Below are positions 22,477 to 36,500 of a stretch of DNA of 64,000 nucleotides, one piece after another. The notes beneath the pieces were generated by a model that was not told the origin of the DNA, did no database searches, and saw only the letters and a list, made by a program, of their open reading frames with translations. Made by a program: the position numbers and the translations under genes. The stretch spans positions 992,001-1,056,000 of the forward strand of contig NW_027469100.1 in NCBI RefSeq assembly GCF_051020765.1, in the 5' to 3' direction. Every line of letters starts with the position of its first letter. Position 1 is the stretch's first letter. The DNA comes from Lasioglossum baleicum. Taxonomy: Eukaryota; Arthropoda; Insecta; Hymenoptera; Halictidae.

Positions 22477-25400
22477 CGACCTCGAGCCGAGCCGAGCCGA
22501 GCGGGGCCGAAGGCCCGATGGGCTCCCGGAAAATTCGGGAAGGCGATGTACCTTTAATTCCGAGTTGGCCGTAACTTTTTCGGTGACGTCAAATTAGTGA
22601 AATTTTGCGATTTCTTCGTCGCCGTATAGCTCGAGAACGGGTCGACGGGCGCGGGCAAGAGTAGGCTCGTCGGACAGAGGACGCGGAGACAAAGGTTTAC
22701 CGCGCGAAAAATTCTCGAAAATTCGCGAAAAATTTTTTACGTGTGCATCGGTAACGCGCGTCGACCTCGGCGGAAGATAACTTACCGACAACCACCGGCA
22801 GTGGTCGGTAACGCTCGGGCGATATAAGCTGCCGCGTTAAAAATGAAACCCGAATTTCGGCGCTTCCAATGTTCAGGGCTGATAAGGGCCCGAAAGAAAA
22901 TAACTGACACAAACGTTCGAATTGAACGCCAACTTCGCGACGCTGACTTCGCATCGGTGGCGAGTGCCGCTACAGTCGCCGCAATTACTCTCCCCTGATA
23001 GTTGAGCGAATCGACTCGTGACTTCGAGATTACGAATCCGACTCTACGTTTAGGTTTACATTTTCCATTAATTTTAAAGGGGGGGTGGGGGGTTGGCGAT
23101 GACAGACCAATCGCGCGCCTCCCCGCCACCATCGTCGCTACCGACGAACTCGACCTCGAGCCGAGCCGAGCCGAGCGGGGCCGAAGGCCCGATGGGCACC
23201 CGGAAAATTCGGGAAGGCGATATACCTTTAATTCCCAGTTGGCCGTAACTTTTTCGGTGACGTCAAATTAGTGAAATTTTGCGATTTCTTCGTCGCCGTA
23301 TAGCTCGAGAACGGGTCGACGGGCGCGGGCGAGAGTAGGCTCGTCGGACAGAGGACGCGGAGACAAAGGTTTACCGCGCGAAAAATTCTCGAAAACTCGC
23401 GAAAAATTTTTTACGTGTGCATCGGTAACGCGCGTCGACCTCGGCGGAGGATAACTTACCGACCACCACCGGCAGTGGTCGGTAACGCTCGGAGGGTATA
23501 AGCTGCCGCGTTAAAAATGAATCCCGAATTTCAGCGCTTCCACGGTTCAGGGCTGAAAAGGGCCCGAAAGAAAATAACTGATTCAAACGTTCGAATTGAA
23601 CGCCAACTTTGCGACGCTGTCTTCGCATCGGTGGCGAGTGCCGCCACAGTCGCCGCGTTTACTCTCCCTTGATAGTTGAGCGAATCGACTTGTAACTTCG
23701 AGGTTACGAATCCGACTCTACGTTTAGGTTTACATTTTCCATTCATTTTAAAGGGAGGGGGGTTGGGGGGGAGGATGGCGATGTCAGACCAATCGCGCGC
23801 CTCCCCGCCACCATCGTCGCTACCGACGACCTCGATCTCGAGCCGAGCCGAGCCGAGCGGGGCCGAAGGCCCGATGGGCTCCCGGAAAATTCGGGAAGGC
23901 GATGTACCTTTAATTCCCAGTTGGCCGTAACTTTTTCGGTGACGTCAAAGTAGTGAAATTTTGCGATTTCTTCGTCGCCGTATAGCTCGAGAACGGGTCG
24001 ACGGGCGCGGGCGAGAGTAGTCTCGTCGGACGGAGGACGCGGAGACGAAGGTTTACCGCGCGAAAAATTCGCGAAAATTCGCGAAAAATTTTTTACCTGT
24101 GCATCGGTAACGCGCGTCGACCTCGGCGGAGGATAACTTACCGACCACCACCGGCAGTGGTCGGTAACGCTCGGGGGGTATAAGCTGCCGCGTTAAAAAT
24201 AAAACACGAATTTCAGCGCTTCCACGGTTCAGGGCTGAAAAGGGCCCGAAAGAAAATAACTGATTCAAACGTTCGAATTGAATGCCAACTTTGCGACGCT
24301 GACTTCGCATCGGTGGCGAGTGCCGCCACAGTCGCCGCGTTTACTCTCCCTTGATAGTTGAGCGAATCGACTTGTAACTTCGAGGTTACGAATCCGACTC
24401 TACGTTTAGGTTTACATTTTCCATTAATTTTAAAGGGAGGGGGGTTGGGGGGGAGGATGGCGATGTCAGACCAATCGCGCGCCTCCCCGCCACCATCGTC
24501 GCTACCGACGACCTCGACCTCGAGCCGAGCCGAGCCGAGCGGGGCCGAAGGCCCGATGGGCTCCCGGAAAATTCGGGAAGGCGATGTACCTTTAATTCCC
24601 AGTTGGCCGTAACTTTTTCGGTGACGTCAAAGTAGTGAAATTTTGCGATTTCTTCGTCGCCGTATAGCTCGAGAACGGGTCGACGGGCGCGGGCGAGAGT
24701 AGTCTCGTCGGACGGAGGACGCGGAGACGAAGGTTTACCGCGCGAAAAATTCGCGAAAATTCGCGAAAAATTTTTTACCTGTGCATCGGTAACGCGCGTC
24801 GACCTCGGCGGAGGATAACTTACCGACCACCACCGGCAGTGGTCGGTAACGCTCGGGGGGTATAAGCTGCCGCGTTAGAAATGAAACCCGAATTTCAGCG
24901 CTTCCACGGTTCAGGGCTGAAAAGGGCCCGAAAGAAAATAACTGATTCAAACGTTCGAATTTAACGCCAACTTCGCGACGCTGACTTCGCATCGGTGGCG
25001 AGTGCCGCCACAGTCGCCGCGTTTACTCTCCCTTGATAGTTGAGCGAATCGACTTGTAACTTCGAGGTTACGAATCCGACTCTACGTTTAGGTTTACATT
25101 TTCCATTAATTTTAAAGGGAGGGGGGTTGGGGGGGAGGATGGCGATGACAGACCAATCGCGCGCCTCCCCGCCACCATCGTCGCTACCGACGACCTCGAC
25201 CTCGAGCCGAGCCGAGCCGAGCGGGGCCGAAGGCCCGATGGGCTCCCGGAAAATTCGGGAAGGCGATGTACCTTTAATTCCCAGTTGGCCGTAACTTTTT
25301 CGGTGACGTCAAATTAGTGAAATTTTGCGATTTCTTCGTCGCCGTATAGCTCGAGAACGGGTCGACGGGCGCGGGCGAGAGTAGGCTCGTCGGACAGAGG

Positions 25401-25870
25401 ACGCGGAGACAAAGGTTTACCGCGCGAAAAATTCTCGAAAATTCGCGAAAAATTTTTTACGTGTGCATCGGTAACGCGCGTCGACCTCGGCGGAAGATAA
25501 CTTACCGACAACCACCGGCAGTGGTCGGTAACGCTCGGGCGATATAAGCTGCCGCGTTAAAAATGAAACCCGAATTTCGGCGCTTCCAATGTTCAGGGCT
25601 GATAAGGGCCCGAAAGAAAATAACTGACTCAAACGTTCGAATTGAACGCCAACTTCGCGACGCTGACTTCGCATCGGTGGCGAGTGCCGCTACAGTCGCC
25701 GCAATTACTCTCCCCTGATAGTTGAGCGAATCGACTCGTGACTTCGAGATTACGAATCCGACTCTACGTTTAGGTTTACATTTTCCATTAATTTTAAAGG
25801 GGGGGTGGGGGGTTGGCGATGACAGACCAATCGCGCGCCTCCCCGCCACCATCGTCGCTACCGACGAACT
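22477..25870 (+). repeat. 4-unit repeat marked by g5 units 34 and 38
   Basis: Units 34 and 38 (22477 and 25197, 2,720 apart) are nearly identical 674-base h2/g5 units. The intervening units 35-37 match units 31-33. Unit 34 differs by GACACAAACG at 22906. Unit 7 at 4093 is a third close relative. Confidence 0.85.
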
Positions 25871-28800
25871 CGACCTCGAGCCGAGCCGAGCCGAGCGGGG
25901 CCGAAGGCCCGATGGGCACCCGGAAAATTCGGGAAGGCGATATACCTTTAATTCCCAGTTGGCCGTAACTTTTTCGGTGACGTCAAATTAGTGAAATTTT
26001 GCGATTTCTTCGTCGCCGTATAGCTCGAGAACGGGTCGACGGGCGCGGGCGAGAGGAGGCTCGTCGGACAGAGGACGCGGAGACAAAGGTTTACCGCGCG
26101 AAAAATTCTCGAAAATTCGCGAAAAATTTTTTACGTGTGCATCGGTAACGCGCGTCGACCTCGGCGGAGGATAACTTACCGACCACCACCGGCAGTGGTC
26201 GGTAACGCTCGGAGGGTATAAGCTGCCGCGTTAAAAATGAAACCCGAATTTCAGCGCTTCCACGGTTCAGGGCTGAAAAGGGCCCGAAAGAAAATAACTG
26301 ATTCAAACGTTCGAATTGAACGCCAACTTTGCGACGCTGACTTCGCATCGGTGGCGAGTGCCGCCACAGTCGCCGCGTTTACTCTCCCTTGATAGTTGAG
26401 CGAATCGACTTGTAACTTCGAGGTTACGAATCCGACTCTACGTTTAGGTTTACATTTTCCATTAATTTTAAAGGGAGGGGGGTTGGGGGGGAGGATGGCG
26501 ATGACAGACCAATCGTGCGCCTCCCCGCCACCATCGTCGCTACCGACGACCTCGACCTCGAGCCGAGCCGAGCCGAGCGGGGCCGAAGGCCCGATGGGCT
26601 CCCGGAAAATTCGGGAAGGCGATGTACCTTTAATTCCCAGTTGGCCGTAACTTTTTCGGTGACGTCAAAGTAGTGAAATTTTGCGATTTCTTTGTCGCCG
26701 TATAGCTCGAGAACGGGTCGACGGGCGCGGGCGAGAGTAGGCTCGTCGGACAGAGGACGCGGAGACGAAGGTTTACCGCGCGAAAAATTCGCGAAAGATT
26801 CTCGAAAAATTTGTTACATGTGCATCGGTAACGCGCGTCGACCTCGGCGGAGAAAAAGTTACCGAACATCACCGGCAGTGGTCGGTAACGCTCGGGGGGT
26901 ATAAGCTGCCGCGTTAAAAATGAAACCCGAATATCGGCACTTCCACAGTTCAGGGCTCAAAAGGGCCCGAAAGAAAATAACTGATTCAAACGTTCGAATT
27001 TAACGCCAACTTCGCGACGCTGACTTCGCATCGGTGGCGAGTGCCGCCACAGTCGCCGCAATTACTCTCCCCTGATAGATGAGCCAATCGACTCGTGACT
27101 TCGAGATTACGAATCCGACTCTACGTTTAGGTTTACATTTTCCATTAATTTTAAAGGGTGGGGGGGTGGGGGGGTTGGCGATGACAGACCAATCGCGCGC
27201 CTCCCCGCCACCATCGTCGCCACCGACGACCTCGACCTCGAGCCGAGCCGAGCCGAGCGGGGCCGAAGGCCCGATGGGCTCCCGGAAAATTCGGGAAGGC
27301 GATGTACCTTTAATTCCCAGTTGGCCGTAACTTTTTCGGTGACGTCAAATTAGTGAAATTTTGCGATTTCTTTGTCGCCGTATAGCTCGAGAACGGGTCG
27401 ACGGGCGCGTGCGAGAGTAGGCTCGTCGGACGGAGGATGCGGAGACGAAGGTTTACCGCGCGAAAAATTCGCGAAAATTCGCGAAAAATTTTTTACCTGT
27501 GCATCGGTAACGCGCGTCGACCTCGGCGGAGGATAACTTACCGACCACCACCGGCAGTGGTCGGTAACGCTCGGGGGGTATAAGCTGCCGCGTTAAAAAT
27601 GAAACCCGAATTTCGGCGCTTCCACGGTTCAGGGCTGAAAAGGGCCCGAAAGAAAATAACTGATTCAAACTTTCGAATTTAACGCCAACTTCGCGACGCT
27701 GACTTCGCATCGGTGGCGAGTGTCGCCACAGTCGCCGCAATTACTCTCCCCTGATAGTTGAGCGAATCGACTCGTGACTTCGAGATTACGAATCCGACTC
27801 TACGTTTAGGTTTACATTTTCCATTAATTTTAAAGGTACGGAGGGGTGGTGGGGTGGTTGGCGATGACAGACCAATCGCGCGCCTCCCCGCCACCATCGT
27901 CGCTACCGACGACCTCGACCTCGAGCCGAGCCGAGCCGAGCGGGGCCGAAGGCCCGATGGGCTCCCGGAAAATTCGGGAAGGCGATATACCTTTAATTCC
28001 CAGTTGGCCGTAACTTTTTCGGTGACGTTAAATTAGTGAAATTTTGCGATTTCTTTGTCGCCGTATAGCTCGAGAACGGGTCGACGGGCGCGGGCGAGAG
28101 TAGGCTCGTCGGACAGAGGACGCGGAGACGAAGGTTTACCGCGCGAAAAATTCGCGAAAGATTCTCGAAAAATTTGTTACATGTGCATCGGTAACGCGCG
28201 TCGACCTCGGCGGAGAAAAAGTTACCGAACATCACCGGCAGTGGTCGGTAACGCTCGGGGGGTATAAGCTGCCGCGTTAAAAATGAAACCCGAATATCGG
28301 CACTTCCACAGTTCAGGGCTCAAAAGGGCCCGAAAGAAAATAACTGATTCAAACGTTCGAATTTAACGCCAACTTCGCGACGCTGACTTCGCATCGGTGG
28401 CGAGTGCCGCCACAGTCGCCGCAATTACTCTCCCCTGATAGATGAGCCAATCGACTCGTGACTTCGAGATTACGAATCCGACTCTACGTTTAGGTTTACA
28501 TTTTCCATTAATTTTAAAGGGTGGGGGGGGTGGGGGGGTTGGCGATGACAGACCAATCGCGCGCCTCCCCGCCACCATCGTCGCCACCGACGACCTCGAC
28601 CTCGAGCCGAGCCGAGCCGAGCGGGGCCGAAGGCCCGATGGGCTCCCGGAAAATTCGGGAAGGCGATGTACCTTTAATTCCCAGTTGGCCGTAACTTTTT
28701 CGGTGACGTCAAAGTAGTGAAATTTTGCGATTTCTTCGTCGCCGTATAGCTCGAGAACGGGTCGACGGGCGCGGGCGAGAGTAGTCTCGTCGGACGGAGG

Positions 28801-30559
28801 ACGCGGAGACGAAGGTTTACCGAGCGAAAAATTCGCGAAAATTCGCGAAAAATTTTTTACCTGTGCATCGGTAACGCGCGTCGACCTCGGCGGAGGATAA
28901 CTTACCGACCACCACCGGCAGTGGTCGGTAACGCTCGGGGGGTATAAGCTGCCGCGTTAGAAATGAAACCCGCATTTCAGCGCTTCCACGGTTCAGGGCT
29001 GAAAAGGGCCCGAAAGAAAATAACTGATTCAAACGTTCGAATTTAACGCCAACTTCGCGACGCTGACTTCGCATCGGTGGCGAGTGCCGCCACAGTCGCC
29101 GCAATTACTCTCCCCTGATAGATGAGCCAATCGACTCGTGACTTCGAGATTACGAATCCGACTCTACGTTTAGGTTTACATTTTCCATTAATTTTAAAGG
29201 GTGGGGGGGTGGGGGGGTTGGCGATGACAGACCAATCGCGCGCCTCCCCGCCACCATCGTCGCCACCGACGACCTCGACCTCGAGCCGAGCCGAGCCGAG
29301 CGGGGCCGAAGGCCCGATGGGCTCCCGGAAAATTCGGGAAGGCGATGTACCTTTAATTCCCAGTTGGCCGTAACTTTTTCGGTGACGTCAAATTAGTGAA
29401 ATTTTGCGATTTCTTCGTCGCCGTATAGCTCGAGAACGGGTCGACGGGCGCGGGCGAGAGTAGGCTCGTCGGACAGAGGACGCGGAGACAAAGGTTTACC
29501 GCGCGAAAAATTCTCGAAAATTCGCGAAAAATTTTTTACGTGTGCATCGGTAACGCGCGTCGACCTCGGCGGAAGATAACTTACCGACCACCACCGGCAG
29601 TGGTCGGTAACGCTCGGAGGGTATAAGCTGCCGCGTTAAAAATAAAACCCGAATTTCAGCGCTTCCACGGTTCAGGGCTGAAAAGGGCCCGAAAGAAAAT
29701 AACTGATTCAAACGTTCGAATTGAACGCCAACTTTGCGACGCTGACTTCGCATCGGTGGCGAGTGCCGCCACAGTCGCCGCGTTTACTCTCCCTTGATAG
29801 TTGAGCGAATCGACTTGTAACTTCGAGGTTACGAATCCGACTCTACGTTTAGGTTTACATTTTCCATTAATTTTAAAGGGAGGGGGGTTGGGGGGGAGGA
29901 TGGCGATGTCAGACCAATCGCGCGCCTCCCCGCCACCATCGTCGCTACCGACGACCTCGACCTCGAGCCGAGCCGAGCCGAGCGGGGCCGAAGGCCCGAT
30001 GGGCTCCCGGAAAATTCGGGAAGGCGATGTACCTTTAATTCCCAGTTGGCCGTAACTTTTTCGGTGACGTCAAAGTAGTGAAATTTTGCGATTTCTTCGT
30101 CGCCGTATAGCTCGAGAACGGGTCGACGGGCGCGGGCGAGAGTAGTCTCGTCGGACGGAGGACGCGGAGACGAAGGTTTACCGCGCGAAAAATTCGCGAA
30201 AATTCGCGAAAAATTTTTTACCTGTGCATCGGTAACGCGCGTCGACCTCGGCGGAGGATAACTTACCGACCACCACCGGCAGTGGTCGGTAACGCTCGGG
30301 GGGTATAAGCTGCCGCGTTAGAAATGAAACCCGAATTTCAGCGCTTCCACGGTTCAGGGCTGAAAAGGGCCCGAAAGAAAATAACTGATTCAAACGTTCG
30401 AATTTAACGCCAACTTCGCGACGCTGACTTCGCATCGGTGGCGAGTGCCGCCACAGTCGCCGCGTTTACTCTCCCTTGATAGTTGAGCGAATCGACTTGT
30501 AACTTCGAGGTTACGAATCCGACTCTACGTTTAGGTTTACATTTTCCATTAATTTTAAA

Positions 30560-30577
30560 GGGGGGTTGGGGGGTTGG
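30560..30577 (+). repeat. G-rich cassette g6 (short)
   Basis: Six G, TT, six G, TTGG. It gives 674-base units 45, 48, 51, 57, 60, 61, 63 and 69 only, all between 29,276 and 46,945. It resembles g5 but with TT between the runs and different flanking alleles. Confidence 0.8.
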
Positions 30578-33500
30578 CGATGACAGACCAATCGCGCGCC
30601 TCCCCGCCACCATCGTCGCTACCGACGAACTCGACCTCGAGCCGAGCCGAGCCGAGCGGGGCCGAAGGCCCGATGGGCACCCGGAAAATTCGGGAAGGCG
30701 ATATACCTTTAATTCCCAGTTGGCCGTAACTTTTTCGGTGACGTCAAATTAGTGAAATTTTGCGATTTCTTCGTCGCCGTATAGCTCGAGAACGGGTCGA
30801 CGGGCGCGGGCGAGAGTAGGCTCGTCGGACAGAGGACGCGGAGACAAAGGTTTACCGTCCGAAAAATTCTCGAAAATTCGCGAAAAATTTTTTACGTGTG
30901 CATCGGTAACGCGCGTCGACCTCGGCGGAGGATAACTTACCGACCACCACCGGCAGTGGTCGGTAACGCTCGGAGGGTATAAGCTGCCGCGTTAAAAATG
31001 AAACCCGAATTTCAGCGCTTCCACGGTTCAGGGCTGAAAAGGGCCCGAAAGAAAATAACTGATTCAAACGTTCGAATTGAACGCCAACTTTGCGACGCTG
31101 ACTTCGCATCGGTGGCGAGTGCCGCCACAGTCGCCGCGTTTACTCTCCCTTGATAGTTGAGCGAATCGACTTGTAACTTCGAGGTTACGAATCCGACTCT
31201 ACGTTTAGGTTTACATTTTCCATTAATTTTAAAGGGAGGGGGGTTGGGGGGGAGGATGGCGATGACAGACCAATCGCGCGCCTCCCCGCCACCATCGTCG
31301 CTACCGACGACCTCGACCTCGAGCCGAGCCGAGCCGAGCGGGGCCGAAGGCCCGATGGGCTCCCGGAAAATTCGGGAAGGCGATGTACCTTTAATTCCCA
31401 GTTGGCCGTAACTTTTTCGGTGACGTCAAAGTAGTGAAATTTTGCGATTTCTTTGTCGCCGTATAGCTCGAGAACGGGTCGACGGGCGCGGGCGAGAGTA
31501 GGCTCGTCGGACAGAGGACGCGGAGACGAAGGTTTACCGCGCGAAAAATTCGCGAAAGATTCTCGAAAAATTTGTTACATGTGCATCGGTAACGCGCGTC
31601 GACCTCGGCGGAGAAAAAGTTACCGAACATCACCGGCAGTGGTCGGTAACGCTCGGGGGGTATAAGCTGCCGCGTTAAAAATGAAACCCGAATATCGGCA
31701 CTTCCACAGTTCAGGGCTCAAAAGGGCCCGAAAGAAAATAACTGATTCAAACGTTCGAATTTAACGCCAACTTCGCGACGCTGACTTCGCATCGGTGGCG
31801 AGTGCCGCCACAGTCGCCGCAATTACTCTCCCCTGATAGATGAGCCAATCGACTCGTGACTTCGAGATTACGAATCCGACTCTACGTTTAGGTTTACATT
31901 TTCCATTAATTTTAAAGGGTGGGGGGGGTGGGGGGGTTGGCGATGACAGACCAATCGCGCGCCTCCCCGCCACCATCGTCGCCACCGACGACCTCGACCT
32001 CGAGCCGAGCCGAGCCGAGCGGGGCCGAAGGCCCGATGGGCTCCCGGAAAATTCGGGAAGGCGATGTACCTTTAATTCCCAGTTGGCCGTAACTTTTTCG
32101 GTGACGTCAAATTAGTGAAATTTTGCGATTTCTTCGTCGCCATATAGCTCGAGAACGGGTCGACGGGCGCGGGCGAGAGTAGGCTCGTCGGACGGAGGAC
32201 GCGGAGACGAAGGTTTACCGCGCGAAAAATTCGCGAAAATTCGCGAAAAATTTTTTACCTGTGCATCGGTAACGCGCGTCGACCTCGGCGGAGGATAACT
32301 TACCGACCACCACCGGCAGTGGTCGGTAACGCTCGGAGGGTATAAGCTGCCGCGTTAAAAATAAAACCCGCATTTCAGCGCTTCCACGGTTCAGGGCTGA
32401 AAAGGGCCCGAAAGAAAATAACTGATTCAAACGTTCGAATTTAACGCCAACTTCGCGACGCTGACTTCGCATCGGTGGCGAGTGCCGCCACAGTCGCCGC
32501 GTTTACTCTCCCTTGATAGTTGAGCGAATCGACTTGTAACTTCGAGGTTACGAATCCGACTCTACGTTTAGGTTTACATTTTCCATTAATTTTAAAGGGG
32601 GGTTGGGGGGTTGGCGATGACAGACCAATCGCGCGCCTCCCCGCCACCATCGTCGCTACCGACGAACTCGACCTCGAGCCGAGCCGAGCCGAGCGGGGCC
32701 GAAGGCCCGATGGGCACCCGGAAAATTCGGGAAGGCGATATACCTTTAATTCCCAGTTGGCCGTAACTTTTTCGGTGACGTCAAATTAGTGAAATTTTGC
32801 GATTTCTTCGTCGCCGTATAGCTCGAGAACGGGTCGACGGGCGCGGGCGAGAGTAGGCTCGTCGGACAGAGGACGCGGAGACAAAGGTTTACCGTCCGAA
32901 AAATTCTCGAAAATTCGCGAAAATTTTTTTACGTGTGCATCGGTAACGCGCGTCGACCTCGGCGGAGGATAACTTACCGACCACCACCGGCAGTGGTCGG
33001 TAACGCTCGGAGGGTATAAGCTGCCGCGTTAAAAATGAAACCCGAATTTCAGCGCTTCCACGGTTCAGGGCTGAAAAGGGCCCGAAAGAAAATAACTGAT
33101 TCAAACGTTCGAATTGAACGCCAACTTTGCGACGCTGACTTCGCATCGGTGGCGAGTGCCGCTACAGTCGCCGCGTTTACTCTCCCTTGATAGTTGAGCG
33201 AATCGACTTGTAACTTCGAGGTTACGAATCCGACTCTACGTTTAGGTTTACATTTTCCATTAATTTTAAAGGGAGGGGGGTTGGGGGGAGGATGGCGATG
33301 ACAGACCAATCGCGCGCCTCCCCGCCACCATCGTCGCTACCGACGACCTCGACCTCGAGCCGAGCCGAGCCGAGCGGGCCCGAAGGCCCGATGGGCTCCC
33401 GGAAAATTCGGGAAGGCGATGTACCTTTAATTCCCAGTTGGCCGTAACTTTTTCGGTGACGTCAAATTAGTGAAATTTTGCGATTTCTTCGTCGCCGTAT

Positions 33501-36500
33501 AGCTCGAGAACGGGTCGACGGGCGCGGGCGAGAGTAGGCTCGTCGGACGGAGGACGCGGAGACGAAGGTTTACCGCGCGAAAAATTCGCGAAAATTCGCG
33601 AAAAATTTTTTACCTGTGCATCGGTAACGCGCGTCGACCTCGGCGGAGGATAACTTACCGACCACCACCGGCAGTGGTCGGTAACGCTCGGAGGGTATAA
33701 GCTGCCGCGTTAAAAATAAAACCCGAATTTCAGCGCTTCCACGGTTCAGGGCTGAAAAGGGCCCGAAAGAAAATAACTGATTCAAACGTTCGAATTGAAC
33801 GCCAACTTTGCGACGCTGACTTCGCATCGGTGGCGAGTGCCGCCACAGTCGCCGCGTTTACTCTCCCTTGATAGTTGAGCGAATCGACTTGTAACTTCGA
33901 GGTTACGAATCCGACTCTACGTTTAGGTTTACATTTTCCATTAATTTTAAAGGGAGGGGGGTTGGGGGGGAGGATGGCGATGTCAGACCAATCGCGCGCC
34001 TCCCCGCCACCATCGTCGCTACCGACGACCTCGACCTCGAGCCGAGCCGAGCCGAGCGGGGCCGAAGGCCCGATGGGCTCCCGGAAAATTCGGGAAGGCG
34101 ATGTACCTTTAATTCCCAGTTGGCCGTAACTTTTTCGGTGACGTCAAAGTAGTGAAATTTTGCGATTTCTTCGTCGCCGTATAGCTCGAGAACGGGTCGA
34201 CGGGCGCGGGCGAGAGTAGTCTCGTCGGACGGAGGACGCGGAGACGAAGGTTTACCGCGCGAAAAATTCGCGAAAATTCGCGAAAAATTTTTTACCTGTG
34301 CATCGGTAACGCGCGTCGACCTCGGCGGAGGATAACTTACCGACCACCACCGGCAGTGGTCGGTAACGCTCGGGGGGTATAAGCTGCCGCGTTAGAAATG
34401 AAACCCGCATTTCAGCGCTTCCACGGTTCAGGGCTGAAAAGGGCCCGAAAGAAAATAACTGATTCAAACGTTCGAATTTAACGCCAACTTCGCGACGCTG
34501 ACTTCGCATCGGTGGCGAGTGCCGCCACAGTCGCCGCGTTTACTCTCCCTTGATAGTTGAGCGAATCGACTTGTAACTTCGAGGTTACGAATCCGACTCT
34601 ACGTTTAGGTTTACATTTTCCATTAATTTTAAAGGGGGGTTGGGGGGTTGGCGATGACAGACCAATCGCGCGCCTCCCCGCCACCATCGTCGCTACCGAC
34701 GAACTCGACCTCGAGCCGAGCCGAGCCGAGCGGGGCCGAAGGCCCGATGGGCACCCGGAAAATTCGGGAAGGCGATATACCTTTAATTCCCAGTTGGCCG
34801 TAACTTTTTCGGTGACGTCAAATTAGTGAAATTTTGCGATTTCTTCGTCGCCGTATAGCTCGAGAACGGGTCGACGGGCGCGGGCGAGAGTAGGCTCGTC
34901 GGACAGAGGACGCGGAGACAAAGGTTTACCGTCCGAAAAATTCTCGAAAATTCGCGAAAAATTTTTTACGTGTGCATCGGTAACGCGCGTCGACCTCGGC
35001 GGAGGATAACTTACCGACCACCACCGGCAGTGGTCGGTAACGCTCGGGGGGTATAAGCTGCCGCGTTAAAAATGAAACCCGAATTTCGGCGCTTCCACGG
35101 TTCAGGGCTGAAAAGGGCCCGAAAGAAAATAACTGATTCAAACGTTCGAATTTAACGCCAACTTCGCGACGCTGACTTCGCATCGGTGGCGAGTGCCGCC
35201 ACAGTCGCCGCAATTACTCTCCCCTGATAGTTGAGCGAATCGACTCGTGACTTCGAGATTACGAATCCGACTCTACGTTTAGGTTTACATTTTCCATTAA
35301 TTTTAAAGGTACGGAGGGGTGGTGGGGTGGTTGGCGATGACAGACCAATCGCGCGCCTCCCCGCCACCATCGTCGCTACCGACGACCTCGACCTAGAGCC
35401 GAGCCGAGCCGAGCGGGGCCGAAGGCCCGATGGGCTCCCGGAAAATTCGGGAAGGCGATATACCTTTAATTCCCAGTTGGCCGTAACTTTTTCGGTGACG
35501 TTAAATTAGTGAAATTTTGCGATTTCTTTGTCGCCGTATAGCTCGAGAACGGGTCGACGGGCGCGGGCGAGAGTAGGCTCGTCGGACAGAGGACGCGGAG
35601 ACGAAGGTTTACCGCGCGAAAAATTCGCGAAAGATTCTCGAAAAATTTGTTACATGTGCATCGGTAACGCGCGTCGACCTCGGCGGAGAAAAAGTTACCG
35701 AACATCACCGGCAGTGGTCGGTAACGCTCGGGGGGTATAAGCTGCCGCGTTAAAAATGAAACCCGAATATCGGCACTTCCACAGTTCAGGGCTCAAAAGG
35801 GCCCGAAAGAAAATAACTGATTCAAACGTTCGAATTTAACGCCAACTTCGCGACGCTGACTTCGCATCGGTGGCGAGTGCCGCCACAGTCGCCGCAATTA
35901 CTCTCCCCTGAAAGATGAGCCAATCGACTCGTGACTTCGAGATTACGAATCCGACTCTACGTTTAGGTTTACATTTTCCATTAATTTTAAAGGGTGGGGG
36001 GGGTGGGGGGGTTGGCGATGACAGACCAATCGCGCGCCTCCCCGCCACCATCGTCGCCACCGACGACCTCGACCTCGAGCCGAGCCGAGCCGAGCGGGGC
36101 CGAAGGCCCGATGGGCTCCCGGAAAATTCGGGAAGGCGATGTACCTTTAATTCCCAGTTGGCCGTAACTTTTTCGGTGACGTCAAAGTAGTGAAATTTTG
36201 CGATTTCTTTGTCGCCGTATAGCTCGAGAACGGGTCGACGGGCGCGGGCGAGAGTAGGCTCGTCGGACAGAGGACGCGGAGACGAAGGTTTACCGCGCGA
36301 AAAATTCGCGAAAGATTCTCGAAAAATTTGTTACATGTGCATCGGTAACGCGCGTCGACCTCGGCGGAGAAAAAGTTACCGAACATCACCGGCAGTGGTC
36401 GGTAACGCTCGGGGGGTATAAGCTGCCGCGTTAAAAATGAAACCCGAATATCGGCACTTCCACAGTTCAGGGCTCAAAAGGGCCCGAAAGAAAATAACTG

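Larger units (their letters stand above)
20451..25870 (+). repeat. Array region III: units 31-38, 4-unit higher-order repeat
   Basis: Unit starts: 20451, 21123, 21805, 22477, 23151, 23833, 24515, 25197. Both groups of four run g1, g1, g1, g5. They share CGATCTCGAG (at 21123 and 23833), GATGTCAGACC after the cassette, and a 674-base g5 unit with GGGCGATATAAG. Offsets between copies are 2,710 then 2,720; the 10-base step comes from a deletion in unit 33. The first unit has lost two CCGAG copies (672 bases). Confidence 0.88.
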
